Below the pieces are notes generated by a model. It did not search any database and was not told where the DNA came from. It saw only the letters and a list, made by a program, of their open reading frames with translations. The position numbers and the translations under genes are program-made. This document shows positions 1 to 9,045 of a stretch of 64,000 bases of DNA, piece after piece. The DNA is from Spiroplasma monobiae MQ-1 (lineage in GTDB: Bacteria; Bacillota_I; Bacilli_A; Mycoplasmatales; Mycoplasmataceae). The DNA lies in NCBI RefSeq assembly GCF_002865545.1, contig NZ_CP025543.1, forward strand, positions 620,001 through 684,000, written 5' to 3'. The number at the start of each line of letters is the position of its first letter. Within the stretch, counting starts at the first letter, position 1.

Positions 1-1335
1 AGTTGTTTCTAAGTCAAAAACTACAAATTTAGCTTCTCTAAGTTTTTGTTCTTTTGGATTTTTTACAAGTCAAACTTCATCTTGCAACATTACAAGTTCA
101 CTACCATAAATTAATTTAAGTTTATTTTCTGGTTCAACACCTTTGTTTACATTTGAAATCGCATAGTAAGCTTCAGGGAAAGCTTGTACATTTAAGTGAT
201 CTGTAATTGCAATTGAGTCTCAACCAAATCTTTTTGCAGCTTCAATATATTCTTTTGCAGTACTTACACCATCCATTACAGACATTTTTGTGTGAGTATG
301 TAGTTCAATCCTCTTAACTTTTGCTTCATCTTTTCTATAAACTTTTTTAGATTCAATTTTCTTGTATTTATTTATATAAAAAATATAACTCTTATCAAAT
401 GCAGAAAAATTAAAGTTACCATTAAAAGAAACTCAATCACCTTTTCTTATTATTTGATTTTCAAAACCAACAAAACTTTCTTTTGTTTCTTCTGTTATTT
501 CATCAAAGAAAGTGGGATCATTATTTCTTTGAAAGAAAATACAACTTACAGATGATGTTCCATCTGAAATTGCAATATTATAAATATTTCTTCCAGTTTT
601 TGATTGACGAATGCTTTTTGAAATAACTTCACCATGTATTGTTACATTTTGTGCATCTTCTTCTAAGTCTAAGATTTTTTCATAAGTTGGATTATTTAAT
701 AGATCATCATTTGATCTATATTTAGGTTTCATTGTTGGAGACTTTACTTTATCTTCTACAAATTCTTTTTGAGCAGTTGGCACATATTGAGAAGCTTTTT
801 GATATTGTTCTCTGATTGATTCTAAAACATCAGTTTCAAGATTTTCTTTTACTCTAATTTCTAAATCAACATTTCTAAAACCGTATTTTAATAACTTGTT
901 TTTATAATAATCTTTATGATCTTCTAAAAGAATTTTTTCAGTTTCATTTGAAACATTAAAGAAAACCATTCTGTGGTCATTAAAGTAATCAACAGTTGAA
1001 GGTGAAAGTATTTTAATAGTTCCTGTTTTAACTTCAGCCTTTTGATCTTTCACATATTCAATATGTTCTCAAATTAATTCTTTTGAATAATTTTCATTTT
1101 CAACTTCCAAGTTTAACTTTGTAGGAACAAGTGTGTTTGTAGTTAAACTAGTTTCTACTTTATGTAATAAATGAATGGGTAAGAAGTCCTTAATTTTAAT
1201 AAATACTCTTAATTTATTTGTGCTTTCACTAAATTCAGCTTCTTTATAAAAGTGAGCTTGATCAAAATAAACTTCTTCTGATTCTTCTAAAAAAACATTA
1301 AGTTTTTCAAACATTTCTTTAACTTCTCTGTTCAT
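1..1335 (-). CDS. polC: DNA polymerase III PolC, N-terminal part (cut by window edge)
   Basis: This is the replicative Gram-positive-type polymerase that carries its own 3'-5' exonuclease. Reading from the ATG at 1333-1335, about 445 codons are present. They hold an N-terminal domain, an OB-fold segment (around 590-720, VTIHGEV...), the PHP domain start (ELHTHTKMSVMDG near 270-310), and finally the exonuclease motif I with FDLETT at bases 4-18. The gene therefore continues off the left edge. Two TGA codons inside are tryptophan. The start is supported by an AGGGG site 6-7 bases upstream. It lies 27 bases after the stop of the site-2 protease gene and is probably cotranscribed with it, as in other mollicutes. 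The identification is firm; only the extent is unknown. Confidence 0.95.
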
Positions 1336-1362
1336 TTTGTCTACCCCTTTTTTTATTTCCTA

Positions 1363-2580
1363 TTAGATTATAAAATCTTTTAATGTAATTATTACAAATA
1401 ATAATAAAAATAAAATAGCACCAGCAGTATTTACAATTACTTTGTATTTTGTTGGTAATTCTTTTCTTATTATCATTTCTATAAAGTTTTCCAATAATCT
1501 ATACCCATCTAATGGTGGTATAAATATTAGATTTAATATGAATAAGTTAGCACTAATTGTAGCAACATAAATAAAGAATTGATCTGCACTTTCTAGTAAG
1601 TTAGCAGTTTGTTTTGCAACACCAACTGGACCAACCAAGTTTGACAAATTACCAGTAAAAACATTGCCAATGGCTTCAAGAATTGATAATGATGCTTTGA
1701 AAGTTTCTCCTCAACCAGCACCATAAGCTTTTAATGTGGTTTCATATAATCTATTTGGTGAAGAAATACCAATTGATTGTCCATATTCTATATCGTGTTT
1801 TTCTGTAATTTTTGCATCTGTCAAAGCATATCCACTATACTTATCGACTTGTTTGTATGCAAATTGTATTTTTACATTTTCTTCATTTTTCGATAATCCC
1901 AAATTATCTATAAAACTATATACTGTTGTTTTGTAATCAACTGCTTTTTGATTATTTAAATCATTTATTTTTGGATCACATTTTGTTTCTTCTAATGAGT
2001 TTGTATTGCAAATATTATCAAATAAGATTTTTTCATTAGAAGTCATTTTTCAACCTCAAATAACATAATCTTGTCCAATATAATTAATGTCTAATTTATT
2101 TTCATTTTCCCTAATAGCTTTTGCTGCAATTCCGTCTTGACTATAATTCGCTCCAAAATAAGTCATATCATTTCTTTTTTCTCCAATTGCTGCAAAAATA
2201 GTTGTAAATAATAATAATGCTACAATCAAGTTCATTAATGGACCAGCTAAAATAAAGAACATTTTCTTTCATCTTGCAATATAGTCTAATTTTCTTTCAT
2301 TTGGAACTTCTTCATCTTCTCTATCGCTTGGTGGATCTGATTTATCTGAAGCAATAGAACAATAACCTCCCAAAGGAAGCATTCTAATTGAAACTCAAGT
2401 TTCTTTTCCTTTAAATACAAATAATCTTGGACCAAATCCAATTGAAAATTCATATACATAAGCTTTGGCTATTTTTGCAACAACAAGATGTCCAACTTCA
2501 TGAATAGTTATTAGCAATAGCATGACAATTATTCCAACAAAAAAAGCTAATACAATCATTCCGCTGCTAACTTCACTCAT
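1363..2580 (-). CDS. rseP: Site-2 intramembrane metalloprotease (RseP/RasP family, M50)
   Basis: A membrane zinc protease of 405 residues that cuts transmembrane segments of regulators or leftover signal peptides. The N-terminal membrane helix holds the zinc motif HEVGH (around residue 25). A second hydrophobic stretch follows (FFILAGPLMNLIVALLLF), and the C-terminal PPLDGYRLL carries the LDG aspartate ligand of the family. The middle part is hydrophilic, where a PDZ-like domain normally sits. I choose the ATG at 2578-2580 because GGAGG stands 7 bases before it; an in-frame TTG at 2595 would place the start inside that ribosome site. The stop of dxr overlaps the leader by a few bases, so the two genes are coupled. 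Confidence 0.93.
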
Positions 2581-2584
2581 ATTT

Positions 2585-3709
2585 TTATCCTCCAATTTTT
2601 AATATAGTAATATTTCTAATTTCTTTATCAAATTCTAGTATATCTCTATAGGTTTTTAATTCTTTATTTTCACAACTTTCAAAAATTTCTTCTACAATTT
2701 CTGTTATTTGTCAAAATTCTAATCTTGATTGCAAGAAATAATCTACACAAACTTCATTTGCAGCATTTAATGCTATTGATTTTGAATTATTGTAATCAAT
2801 ACATTGTAATGCTCATTTAATAGGTTTGAACCTTTCTTGATTTATTTCTTTTAACTCTAAAGTAATTAAATCATTAAAATTCATTTCTTTTTGTTTAGGA
2901 TATGAAAATCTTTTTGGAAAATGTAAAAAATAATTTATCACTTGTTTCATGTCAGGCACTGATAATTGAGCTTTAATACTACCATCATCAAATCCGACCA
3001 TTGAATGAATAATTGATTGAGGATGTAATAGAGTTTTAATATTCTTAATGTTAAATAAATGATAAGCTTCTAATATTTCAAATGCTTTATTAAACATTGT
3101 AGAACTATCAATAGTTATTTTTGACCCCATATCTCAATTAGGGTGTTTTAAAGCATCTTCTAATTTAACTTTTTTAGTCTCTTCTAAACTTATGTTTTTA
3201 AAACTTCCCCCAGAAGCAGTTATAAATAAAGTGTTTGCTTTATTTTCAACTTCTAAGCATTGAAAAATTGCACAATGTTCTGAATCTATTGGATAGATTT
3301 TAGATTCACTTGTTTTTAGCATACTATTTATTAACTTACCAGCTGTTACAAAAGATTCTTTATTAGCATTTAATATTATTAAGTTATTTTCAATTGCCTT
3401 TAAAGTTACTTGCAAACCATAAAAACCACTTAAAGCATTAATTACATGAGTTTCATTTTGACCAAATAAATCTAAAATATCGTCATTTATAAATTCAACA
3501 TTTGGATACTTTATTTTTAATTGGCTCAATTCTTTTGTAGAATATATTTTTTTTAAATTTGGAAATGAAAGCAAAAAAGATTCAACTTGTGAATCATTTT
3601 TTCCTACACTAAGTGCTATTAAGTTATATTTATCTTTGTTTTCATTCAACAATTCAATACATTGTTGTCCGATATTACCTGAAGCACCAAATAGTATTAT
3701 ATTTTTCAT
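2585..3709 (-). CDS. dxr: 1-deoxy-D-xylulose 5-phosphate reductoisomerase
   Basis: Converts DXP to MEP with NADPH in the non-mevalonate isoprenoid pathway, which feeds the undecaprenyl synthase encoded two genes upstream. The 374-residue protein begins with a Rossmann motif (LFGASGNIGQQC), and has NANKESFVTAG and the metal and substrate segment PIDSEHCAIFQC followed by TASGGSF, and the later SKITIDSSTMFNKAFEILEA block. The length is normal for DXR. Two TGA codons near 2813 and 3131 are tryptophan. The stop codon lies 4 bases before the ATG of the site-2 protease and overlaps its ribosome site, so the genes form one operon. Confidence 0.96.
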
Positions 3710-3710
3710 A

Positions 3711-4802
3711 TTAAATAAATGAAGTTACTCAAACAAAGATAAATAATATGAATAGAGAGAATAGAATTGAATCCATTCTATCTAATGCTCCACCGTGACC
3801 TGGTATTAAATTAGAATAATCTTTAACATTTACTCTTCTTTTTACTCAAGAGAATAATAAATCACCAAATAATCCTATTATTGGGAAAATTAATGCAAGT
3901 AGTATATAAATTATTACTTCTAAAGCAACGCTTTTACCTCTTAATGCAATCATCACTTCTTTTAACGGCATAAAGTTTTCTAATATTCCTACACTTCTAA
4001 AGATCATTACATACACAATACCAAATATAGCTGCAATACTTAAACCAATTAATGCACCTTCTCAAGTTTTTTTAGGACTGATGTTTGGACATAATTTAGT
4101 TTTTCCAAATCTCATACCACCAATATATTGGAATGAATCACTCAATATTATCATTACCCAAATTCAAAGAATTGTATTGAATGAGAATCTTGCTGTTTGA
4201 TCAGAACTACTAGTCAATGTTAATGAAACTATTGAAAAACCTTTAAGAGCAAAAACTATAAGCATTGTCATTCCAAAGTTAATTAATGTATTTTTTCAAT
4301 CAATTGATTTTTCAATAATTGAAATAACCATTAAAACTAAAAAGTAACAAGTAATTATAATAGGCATTTGTCATGACTCTAGTCATTTATCCATATTTAT
4401 ATGAATATAAAATGAGAAATTTGTTAAATCTTTGTTAACTGGGTATAGATAAACAAATACCGCTGCAACTATTATTATTAATTGGTAATATCATTTTTTA
4501 AACCCAAGTGTTTTGTTCATTTCAAAAACACAAAGTCCTGTTAATCCAGCAGTTAATGCTATTGAAAAGTATGAAGCCAATTCTGCATGTGGTACACCAT
4601 TTTTTAAAAGAGAATTATAAGCAGCACCAGATCCAATGAATCCTAAAAGTAAAACTAATAAAACTAAAGTAGAAAAAACTCTTGTTCTGAAATTTCTTTT
4701 TGCAGAGTCAAGTTTAAAACGGTTTTGTCCTATATCGTCTCCAATTTCAGGAGCAACTTCAACAGTATCAGTTATTTCAAAGTCTTTGTCATTAGTTTTC
4801 AT
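3711..4802 (-). CDS. cdsA: Phosphatidate cytidylyltransferase
   Basis: Makes CDP-diacylglycerol from phosphatidate and CTP in the membrane, the branch point for phospholipids. The 363-residue protein has a hydrophilic N-terminus of about 40 residues and then many hydrophobic segments. The C-terminal third (bases about 3780-4150) includes the family's RxGxxD-like signature region with [16 protein letters not shown] and SPKKTWEG, followed by [19 protein letters not shown] near 3770-3830, which is the classic CdsA signature. It overlaps the end of uppS by 11 bases and ends 2 bases before dxr begins, so it sits inside the lipid operon. Confidence 0.94.
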
Positions 4803-5505
4803 CTTTTATACCTCCAAATCTTCTATCTCTATTATTATAGTATTCTATTGCTAACTTTAAATTATTTTCTTTAAAGTCTGGTCAATATGTATCTATGAAA
4901 TACAATTCAGCATAAGCTAATTGTAATAACATAAAATTACTTAATCTTTTTTCTCCACCAGTTCTTACAAGTAAGTCTACTTGTGGAGATTCTTTTGTGT
5001 AAAGGTTATCTAAAACATTTTCAATAGTAACTTCATTTAAATCAATTTTTTTACTATTAATATCATTAAACACTATTTTAAGAGAAGTTTCCACCTCTTC
5101 AAATGCGCCATAATCAAGAGCTATATTAACTATTACTTGATCACAATCTTTTGTATTTTTTTCAATTTCTTCAAGAGATTCTTTTGTTTTTAAAGGAACT
5201 CTAGTTCGTCTCCCTGCTCAAACAACTCTAATTCCTTCTTTAATGTACTTTTCTTGTTCTTTTTTTGAGAATATTTCTCCTGGAAAATCCATTAAGTACT
5301 TAACTTCATCTTTAGGTCTATTTCAATTTTCTGTTGAAAAACAAAACATTGTTAAATGCTTTATTCCTTCTTTTTTACAAAATAAAATAGTTGGTCAAAT
5401 ATTTTCCATACCTATTTTATGTCCATAAGTTCTTGGCTTATTTCTCTTTTTGGCTCATCTTCCATTACCATCAAGAATAAAAGCTATGTGTTCTAAACTT
5501 TTAAT
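4792..5505 (-). CDS. uppS: Isoprenyl transferase (undecaprenyl diphosphate synthase), AUU start
   Basis: Builds C55 (or a shorter polyprenyl) diphosphate from farnesyl diphosphate and IPP. The protein is about 237 residues, normal for the family. It has the opening HIAFILDGNGRWAKKR, the STENWNRP block, the RTGGEKRLSNF signature and the final aromatic PDF segment. No ATG, GTG or TTG is available between the preceding in-frame stop (the pepP stop TAA) and the conserved HIAFILDGN block. The only well placed start is ATT at 5503-5505, 6 bases after AGAGGG; ATC at 5509-5511 is too close to that site. It overlaps cdsA by 11 bases. In a wall-less organism the product may carry lipid-linked sugars or serve another role. 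Confidence 0.9.
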
Positions 5506-5520
5506 ACAGATCCCTCTTTT

Positions 5521-6585
5521 TTATTTAACTGTTTGTAGTTCTCTAAATGGTGTTGTTAAATATTCATAGCCATCTTTTGTAACTAAAATGTCATCTTCAA
5601 TTCTAACTCCACCAACTGTTGGTATGTAAATTCCTGGTTCAACTGTAACACACATTCCTTCTTGTAATGTTTTGTTTCCAGCTACAGAGTTGTATGGTTC
5701 TTCGTGAATTTCTATCCCTAAGCCATGACCAGTTCCATGAGTAAAGTATTTTCCATAACCTTTACTTTCAATGTAGTCATAACAAATTTTATGGACTTCA
5801 TTTCCTTTAATTTCTGGCCTTACACTTTCAATACCTAATTGTTGTGATTGATATACAACTTCGTAAATTTCTTTTAATTTTTCATTATCAGTGTTTCCAA
5901 TCGCAAATGTTCTTGTTTGATCTGAACAATAACCATTATAGTAACAACCCATATCTAAGGTTACAAAGTCACCTACTTCAATTTTTTTATCAGTTGGAAC
6001 AGCATGAGGCATACTTCCATTTTCTCCGCTAGCAACAATTGTGTCAAAACTTAACTTTTCAGCTCCATTTTTTAAGAAAGAATCACTTACAAATCTTGCA
6101 AGTTCTTTTTCTGTCATTCCTGGTTTAACAAAATCTAATACTTCTAAGAAAACTTTGTGAGTAATATCACAAGCTTTTCTAATTTGTTCGATTTCTCATT
6201 GATCTTTTACCATTCTGATAGCTTCAAAGTTATAAGCTAATATTTCAGCATTTAATTTTTCTTCAAAAACTTGAGCATCTTTTACAAATACTCAATCACT
6301 TTCAAATACTACTTTTTTAATATTATTATTTGCAATTTCGTTATTTATTAATTCAAATAGTTTACCGAACTCTACAATTTCATCAATGTTTGTTAGTAAC
6401 TTAGAGTTTCTAGCAGCAGTAATATATCTGCCATCAACAAATAGATAGGATTTATCTTTTGTATATAAAACATAACCTAAAGATGAGTGAAATCTTGAAA
6501 ATCAGTATCTATTTTGTGGTGAATGAAGCAATATTGCATCTGCTTTTACTTCTTCTAAAACTTTATTTAATAAATTCTTTTTCAT
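5521..6585 (-). CDS. Xaa-Pro aminopeptidase (M24 family)
   Basis: A 354-residue two-metal peptidase that removes an N-terminal residue before proline, useful for finishing imported peptides. The N-terminal creatinase-like domain spans about residues 1-125. The C-terminal pita-bread domain has the five metal ligands in order: two Asp (LDMGCYYNGYCSDQTRTF), His (THGTGHGLGIEIHE), Glu (VTVEPGIY) and Glu (GVRIEDD). AGGAGT lies 10 bases before the ATG. The stop is 15 bases before the AUU start of uppS, so it is the first gene of that operon or reads into it. Confidence 0.93.
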
Positions 6586-6657
6586 ATTTTATTGACTCCT
6601 ATATAGTTTATACATAAAAAAAGGAATAAAAAACCTCATAAAAGTATTTTATTTCCC

Positions 6658-6801
6658 TTATTTTTTTTGTTTGTGAACTTGATGTGAATTACATTTAAAA
6701 CAGTGTTTTTTAACTTCGATTTTTTCTTTTCTTTTATCGTTTTTTGCTATGTAATTTTCTTCTTTACAAGTTGTGCAACGCAAGATAACTCCTTCACGCA
6801 T
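6658..6801 (-). CDS. rpmG: 50S ribosomal protein L33 (zinc-binding form)
   Basis: A 47-residue large-subunit protein starting [12 protein letters not shown]. It has two CxxC pairs (CTTC near residue 9 and CFKC near residue 36), so it is the zinc-ribbon form of L33, and it ends with a lysine-rich tail. GGAGG lies 9 bases before the ATG (plus-strand reading cctcc at 6811-6815). It stands about 70 bases upstream of the peptidase gene. Confidence 0.94.
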   Translation of the reverse strand: MREGVILRCTTCKEENYIAKNDKRKEKIEVKKHCFKCNSHQVHKQKK

Positions 6802-6938
6802 ACTTTTAAGCCTCCTTGATAATCATTTAAGATATTAAGCAAATTAATAATACCAAAAAATAATGTTAATTGTTTATTTTTTGACAGAAAATGTAAATAT
6901 TTTTAAAAAACTATAAAATTATATTAATTATAGGTTAT

Positions 6939-6968
6939 TATCTATATAGATAGTTATCAATATAGATA
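6939..6968 (+). promoter_or_regulatory. Tandem palindromic operator candidate for the ArsR regulator
   Basis: A perfect 14-base palindrome TATCTATATAGATA (6939-6952) is followed after two bases by a near copy, TATCAATATAGATA (6955-6968). Both lie directly upstream of the ribosome site of the cysteine-rich peptide. ArsR/SmtB-family repressors bind AT-rich inverted repeats of this type. A TTGACA stands at 6881-6886, but no matching -10 element at standard spacing is clear. Binding by the neighbouring ArsR protein is inferred. Confidence 0.5.
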
Positions 6969-6989
6969 AATATCTCAAGGAGGAAGAAT

Positions 6990-7073
6990 ATGAAAAACAT
7001 CTCAAATGCATGCAATAACAATGAATGTACTTGTGAAAACTGTACATGTGACAATTGTACTTGTAATAAATAA
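6990..7073 (+). CDS. 27-residue cysteine-rich peptide, metallothionein-like
   Basis: A short frame of 27 codons with a near-perfect ribosome site (AAGGAGGAAG, 4 bases before the ATG). Seven of 27 residues are cysteine, arranged as CTCENCTCDNCTC after an asparagine-rich N-terminus; this CxC-xx-CxC spacing is that of metallothioneins, which chelate copper, zinc or cadmium. The peptide has no hydrophobic signal and should be cytosolic. A tandem palindrome lies upstream, and a hairpin terminator shared with the convergent metal-sensor gene follows at once. Metal binding is inferred from composition and context. It could also be a redox or decoy peptide. Confidence 0.7.
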   Translation: MKNISNACNNNECTCENCTCDNCTCNK

Positions 7074-7099
7074 AAATAGAGCATAAAAGCTCTATTTTT
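7072..7099. terminator. Bidirectional hairpin terminator
   Basis: An 11-base-pair stem AAAAATAGAGC / GCTCTATTTTT with loop ATAAAA lies between the convergent peptide and ArsR genes. The A-rich and T-rich flanks let it work in both directions. Confidence 0.85.
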
Positions 7100-7415
7100 A
7101 TTTATTACAATTATTACACTTAAGTATTCCTTTTTCCATCTGTATTTCTGAAGTAAAATCTTTTAACTCAGCTATTGTTTCCAAATTTAAATTATATATT
7201 TTAGAGTTCTTATCTTTTGTAGAAGTTATAAGACCAACTTGTTCTAACATTTTCATGTGATAACTTAAAGTCGGTTGGCTTATATTTAAATTATCTAGTA
7301 TATTTTGTGCACATTTATTGCACCCACAATCGCAAATTACATTTATTATCTTAAGACGAGTTGGATCACCAAGTGTCTTAAATATTTCTGCAAATCTTAT
7401 GTATTTTTTTTCCAT
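7098..7415 (-). CDS. ArsR/SmtB-family metal-sensing repressor
   Basis: A 105-residue winged-helix repressor. It opens with FAEIFKTLGDPTRLKIINVI and has the recognition helix NISQPTLSYHMKMLEQVGLI. The cysteine cluster CDCGCNKC sits where E. coli ArsR has its ELCVCDL metal site, so a thiolate (alpha3-type) metal or metalloid site is likely. Two more cysteines are near the C-terminus (CNNC). Two ATGs are in frame (7421 and 7415); I choose 7415 because AAGGA lies 5 bases before it and directly abuts the first. It is convergent with the cysteine-rich peptide and divergent from the thioredoxin-like lipoprotein. Confidence 0.9.
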   Translation of the reverse strand: MEKKYIRFAEIFKTLGDPTRLKIINVICDCGCNKCAQNILDNLNISQPTLSYHMKMLEQVGLITSTKDKNSKIYNLNLETIAELKDFTSEIQMEKGILKCNNCNK

Positions 7416-7557
7416 GTCCATCCTTTTTGGTTTTTAACCTTTAAAAATTATAACAATTTTATCTTAAATAATTTTTATTGTTATTTTTTTGAAATAAAAA
7501 AAGTAATAGTTAAATTAAATGTGTAAAATAATAATAGTTATATTAGGAGTGATTAGA

Positions 7558-8379
7558 GTGAGAAAATTACTTAGTGTAATTTCAGCCACAGCACTAGTTG
7601 GAACAGCAGCTATGAATGTTGTTTCATGTAGTTCAAATGCATATTATAAAGAATTTAAAGGATGAATAGACAATAAAGAGTCTTTCCTTTTATATATAGG
7701 AGCAGATGATTGTGATCATTGCAAAAATTTTGAAAGCACAATAGAATCAGAAAAAGATTATTTTAACGATAAAATAGATCAGTTAAATGCAAATTATGAA
7801 ACAATTGCAGTTACAAAACATGGTAAATCAGATGAAAATTCATTAACAAATTATGGTCAATATCTAAATAATAAAGTCGATTATAGATACTTTAAAACTG
7901 CAGAAAAAGAAAATAATTTTAATGAAAAATGAAGCAAAAACATTTTAGATTGAATGATAGAAGAAGTTACAGAAATTATCAAACAAGAGATACTTCGTGT
8001 TACACCAGATTTTTCTGAAAAAATAGCTTACAATTTAGCAAAAAATTCTACAAAAACATATTTCAATAACAATAAAGGAACACCGATGTTCTTATTAGTA
8101 AGAAATGGTAAATTAGTTGGTTGACAAGCTGGTTTTGTTGAAGATACTCAAAAATGAGATAAAATAGCTATTGATAAATGATTTGAACCTTTAAATAAAA
8201 TTTTTATGGAAGAAAACCAAGAAGCTGAAATAGTGAAATTAATTCGTAATGGACAAACAGAAAAAGAAGAAGAACCAGAAATTGTTGATCCAGAAATTGT
8301 TGATCCAGAAATTGAAGAAGTGTTAAATTACTCACTAAAAAATCAAGAAATTTTGTTAAGTTATCTTTTAAATAAATAA
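7558..8379 (+). CDS. Thioredoxin-fold lipoprotein with CDHC motif
   Basis: A 273-residue exported lipoprotein: a signal peptide, then a lipobox ending VVSC (Cys about residue 24). The mature part has a thioredoxin-type active site (YIGADDCDHCKNF) and, about 130 residues on, the cis-proline region GTPMFLLV followed by GKLVGWQAG. The insertion between them is mostly helical. The C-terminal tail is acidic with a short repeat (PEIVD twice, then PEIEE). The start is GTG, preceded by AGGAG at a spacing of about 8. It should act outside the membrane as a disulfide oxidoreductase; the partner is unknown. It stands alone on the plus strand, divergent from the ArsR gene. Confidence 0.82.
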
Positions 8380-8406
8380 AAACTAGTTTTTAAACTAGTT
8401 TTTATT
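8379..8406 (+). terminator. Terminator after the thioredoxin-like lipoprotein
   Basis: AAAACTAGTTT and AAACTAGTTTT form an inverted repeat followed by TTATTTT, directly after the stop codon. Confidence 0.8.
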
Positions 8407-8411
8407 TTGTC

Positions 8412-8450
8412 TAAATTGAGTATAAAAAAAGCACCAATCAGTGCTGTTTA
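8412..8450 (-). terminator. Terminator of the tRNA operon
   Basis: On the minus strand an AGCAC..GTGCT hairpin is followed by TTTTTTT. The tail TAAATTGAGTATA and the following A-run with GCAC (plus-strand reading, 23 bases, 8412-8434) recur exactly at 11560-11582. Confidence 0.8.
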
Positions 8451-8464
8451 ATAATTTTTCTAAA

Positions 8465-8553
8465 TGGTCCCCAGGGCCGGAATTGAACCGGCACGACCGA
8501 TAAAAGTCGCTGGATTTTAAGTCCAGTGCGTCTACCTATTCCGCCACCTGGGG
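8465..8553 (-). tRNA. tRNA-Leu (UAA)
   Basis: An 89-base tRNA with acceptor CCCCAGG / CCTGGGG, encoded CCA, a long variable arm and anticodon loop CTTAAAA, giving UAA. It is the last gene of the five-tRNA cluster. Confidence 0.95.
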
Positions 8554-8569
8554 TTAAAATATAAAAAAA

Positions 8570-8645
<76 letters not shown>

Positions 8646-8654
8646 GAAAATAAA

Positions 8655-8729
8655 TGGCTGGGCTAGCAGGATTCGAACCGGCGCATGAGGGAGTCAAAGT
8701 CCCTTGCCTTACCGCTTGGCTATAGCCCA
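8655..8729 (-). tRNA. tRNA-Gln (UUG)
   Basis: A 75-base tRNA with acceptor TGGGCTA / TAGCCCA, encoded CCA and anticodon loop CTTTGAC, giving UUG. Confidence 0.95.
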
Positions 8730-8734
8730 ATTAC

Positions 8735-8818
8735 TGGTGGGGAGTGACGGATTCGAACCGCCGAACCGTAAGGAGATGGTTTACAGCCACCCGCGTTTAG
8801 CCACTTCGCTAACTCCCC
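8735..8818 (-). tRNA. tRNA-Tyr (GUA)
   Basis: An 84-base class II tRNA with acceptor GGGGAGT / ACTCCCC, a long variable arm, encoded CCA and anticodon loop CTGTAAA, giving GUA. Confidence 0.95.
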
Positions 8819-8831
8819 TTATGTAAAAATG

Positions 8832-8907
8832 TGGTGCTGACTAAAGGACTCGAACCTTCGACCTATTGATTACTAGTCAATTGCTCTACCAACTGAGCTA
8901 AGTCAGC
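8832..8907 (-). tRNA. tRNA-Thr (AGU)
   Basis: A 76-base tRNA with acceptor GCTGACT / AGTCAGC, encoded CCA and anticodon loop CTAGTAA, giving AGU. It is the first gene of the cluster Thr-Tyr-Gln-Lys-Leu. Confidence 0.95.
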
Positions 8908-8943
8908 GTGTATCCTTTTCTTCTAAAAGTAAGAACCTTTTCA

Positions 8944-8973
8944 ATTATACAAAAAAAGACTAGATAAAGTCAA
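8944..8973 (-). promoter_or_regulatory. Promoter of the tRNA operon
   Basis: On the minus strand TTGACT (8968-8973) and TATAAT (8944-8949) are separated by 18 bases, 37 bases before tRNA-Thr. This is the clearest sigma-70-type promoter in the left half. Confidence 0.85.
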
Positions 8974-9015
8974 TATTTTTTTTAATATTTTTAAATTAAT
9001 TAGTTAAATTGGGAT

Positions 9016-9043
9016 AAAAAATAGCTTACAAAGCTATTTTTTG
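9016..9043 (-). terminator. Terminator after the 395-residue secreted protein
   Basis: An AAAAATAGCTT / AAGCTATTTTT stem with loop ACA (plus reading) lies just after the stop codon on the minus strand. Confidence 0.75.
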
Positions 9044-9045
9044 TT

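Noticed and set aside
433-1335. Apparent break of polC into two genes
   Set aside because: The gap is a TGA codon, which encodes tryptophan here; the same holds for dxr, deoA, ileS, opp genes, pheT and many others, so none are pseudogenes on this ground.
8279-8330. A short tandem repeat that could be a CRISPR or minisatellite
   Set aside because: It is an in-frame protein repeat (PEIVD) in the lipoprotein tail, with too few units and no spacers. No CRISPR array was seen in the window.
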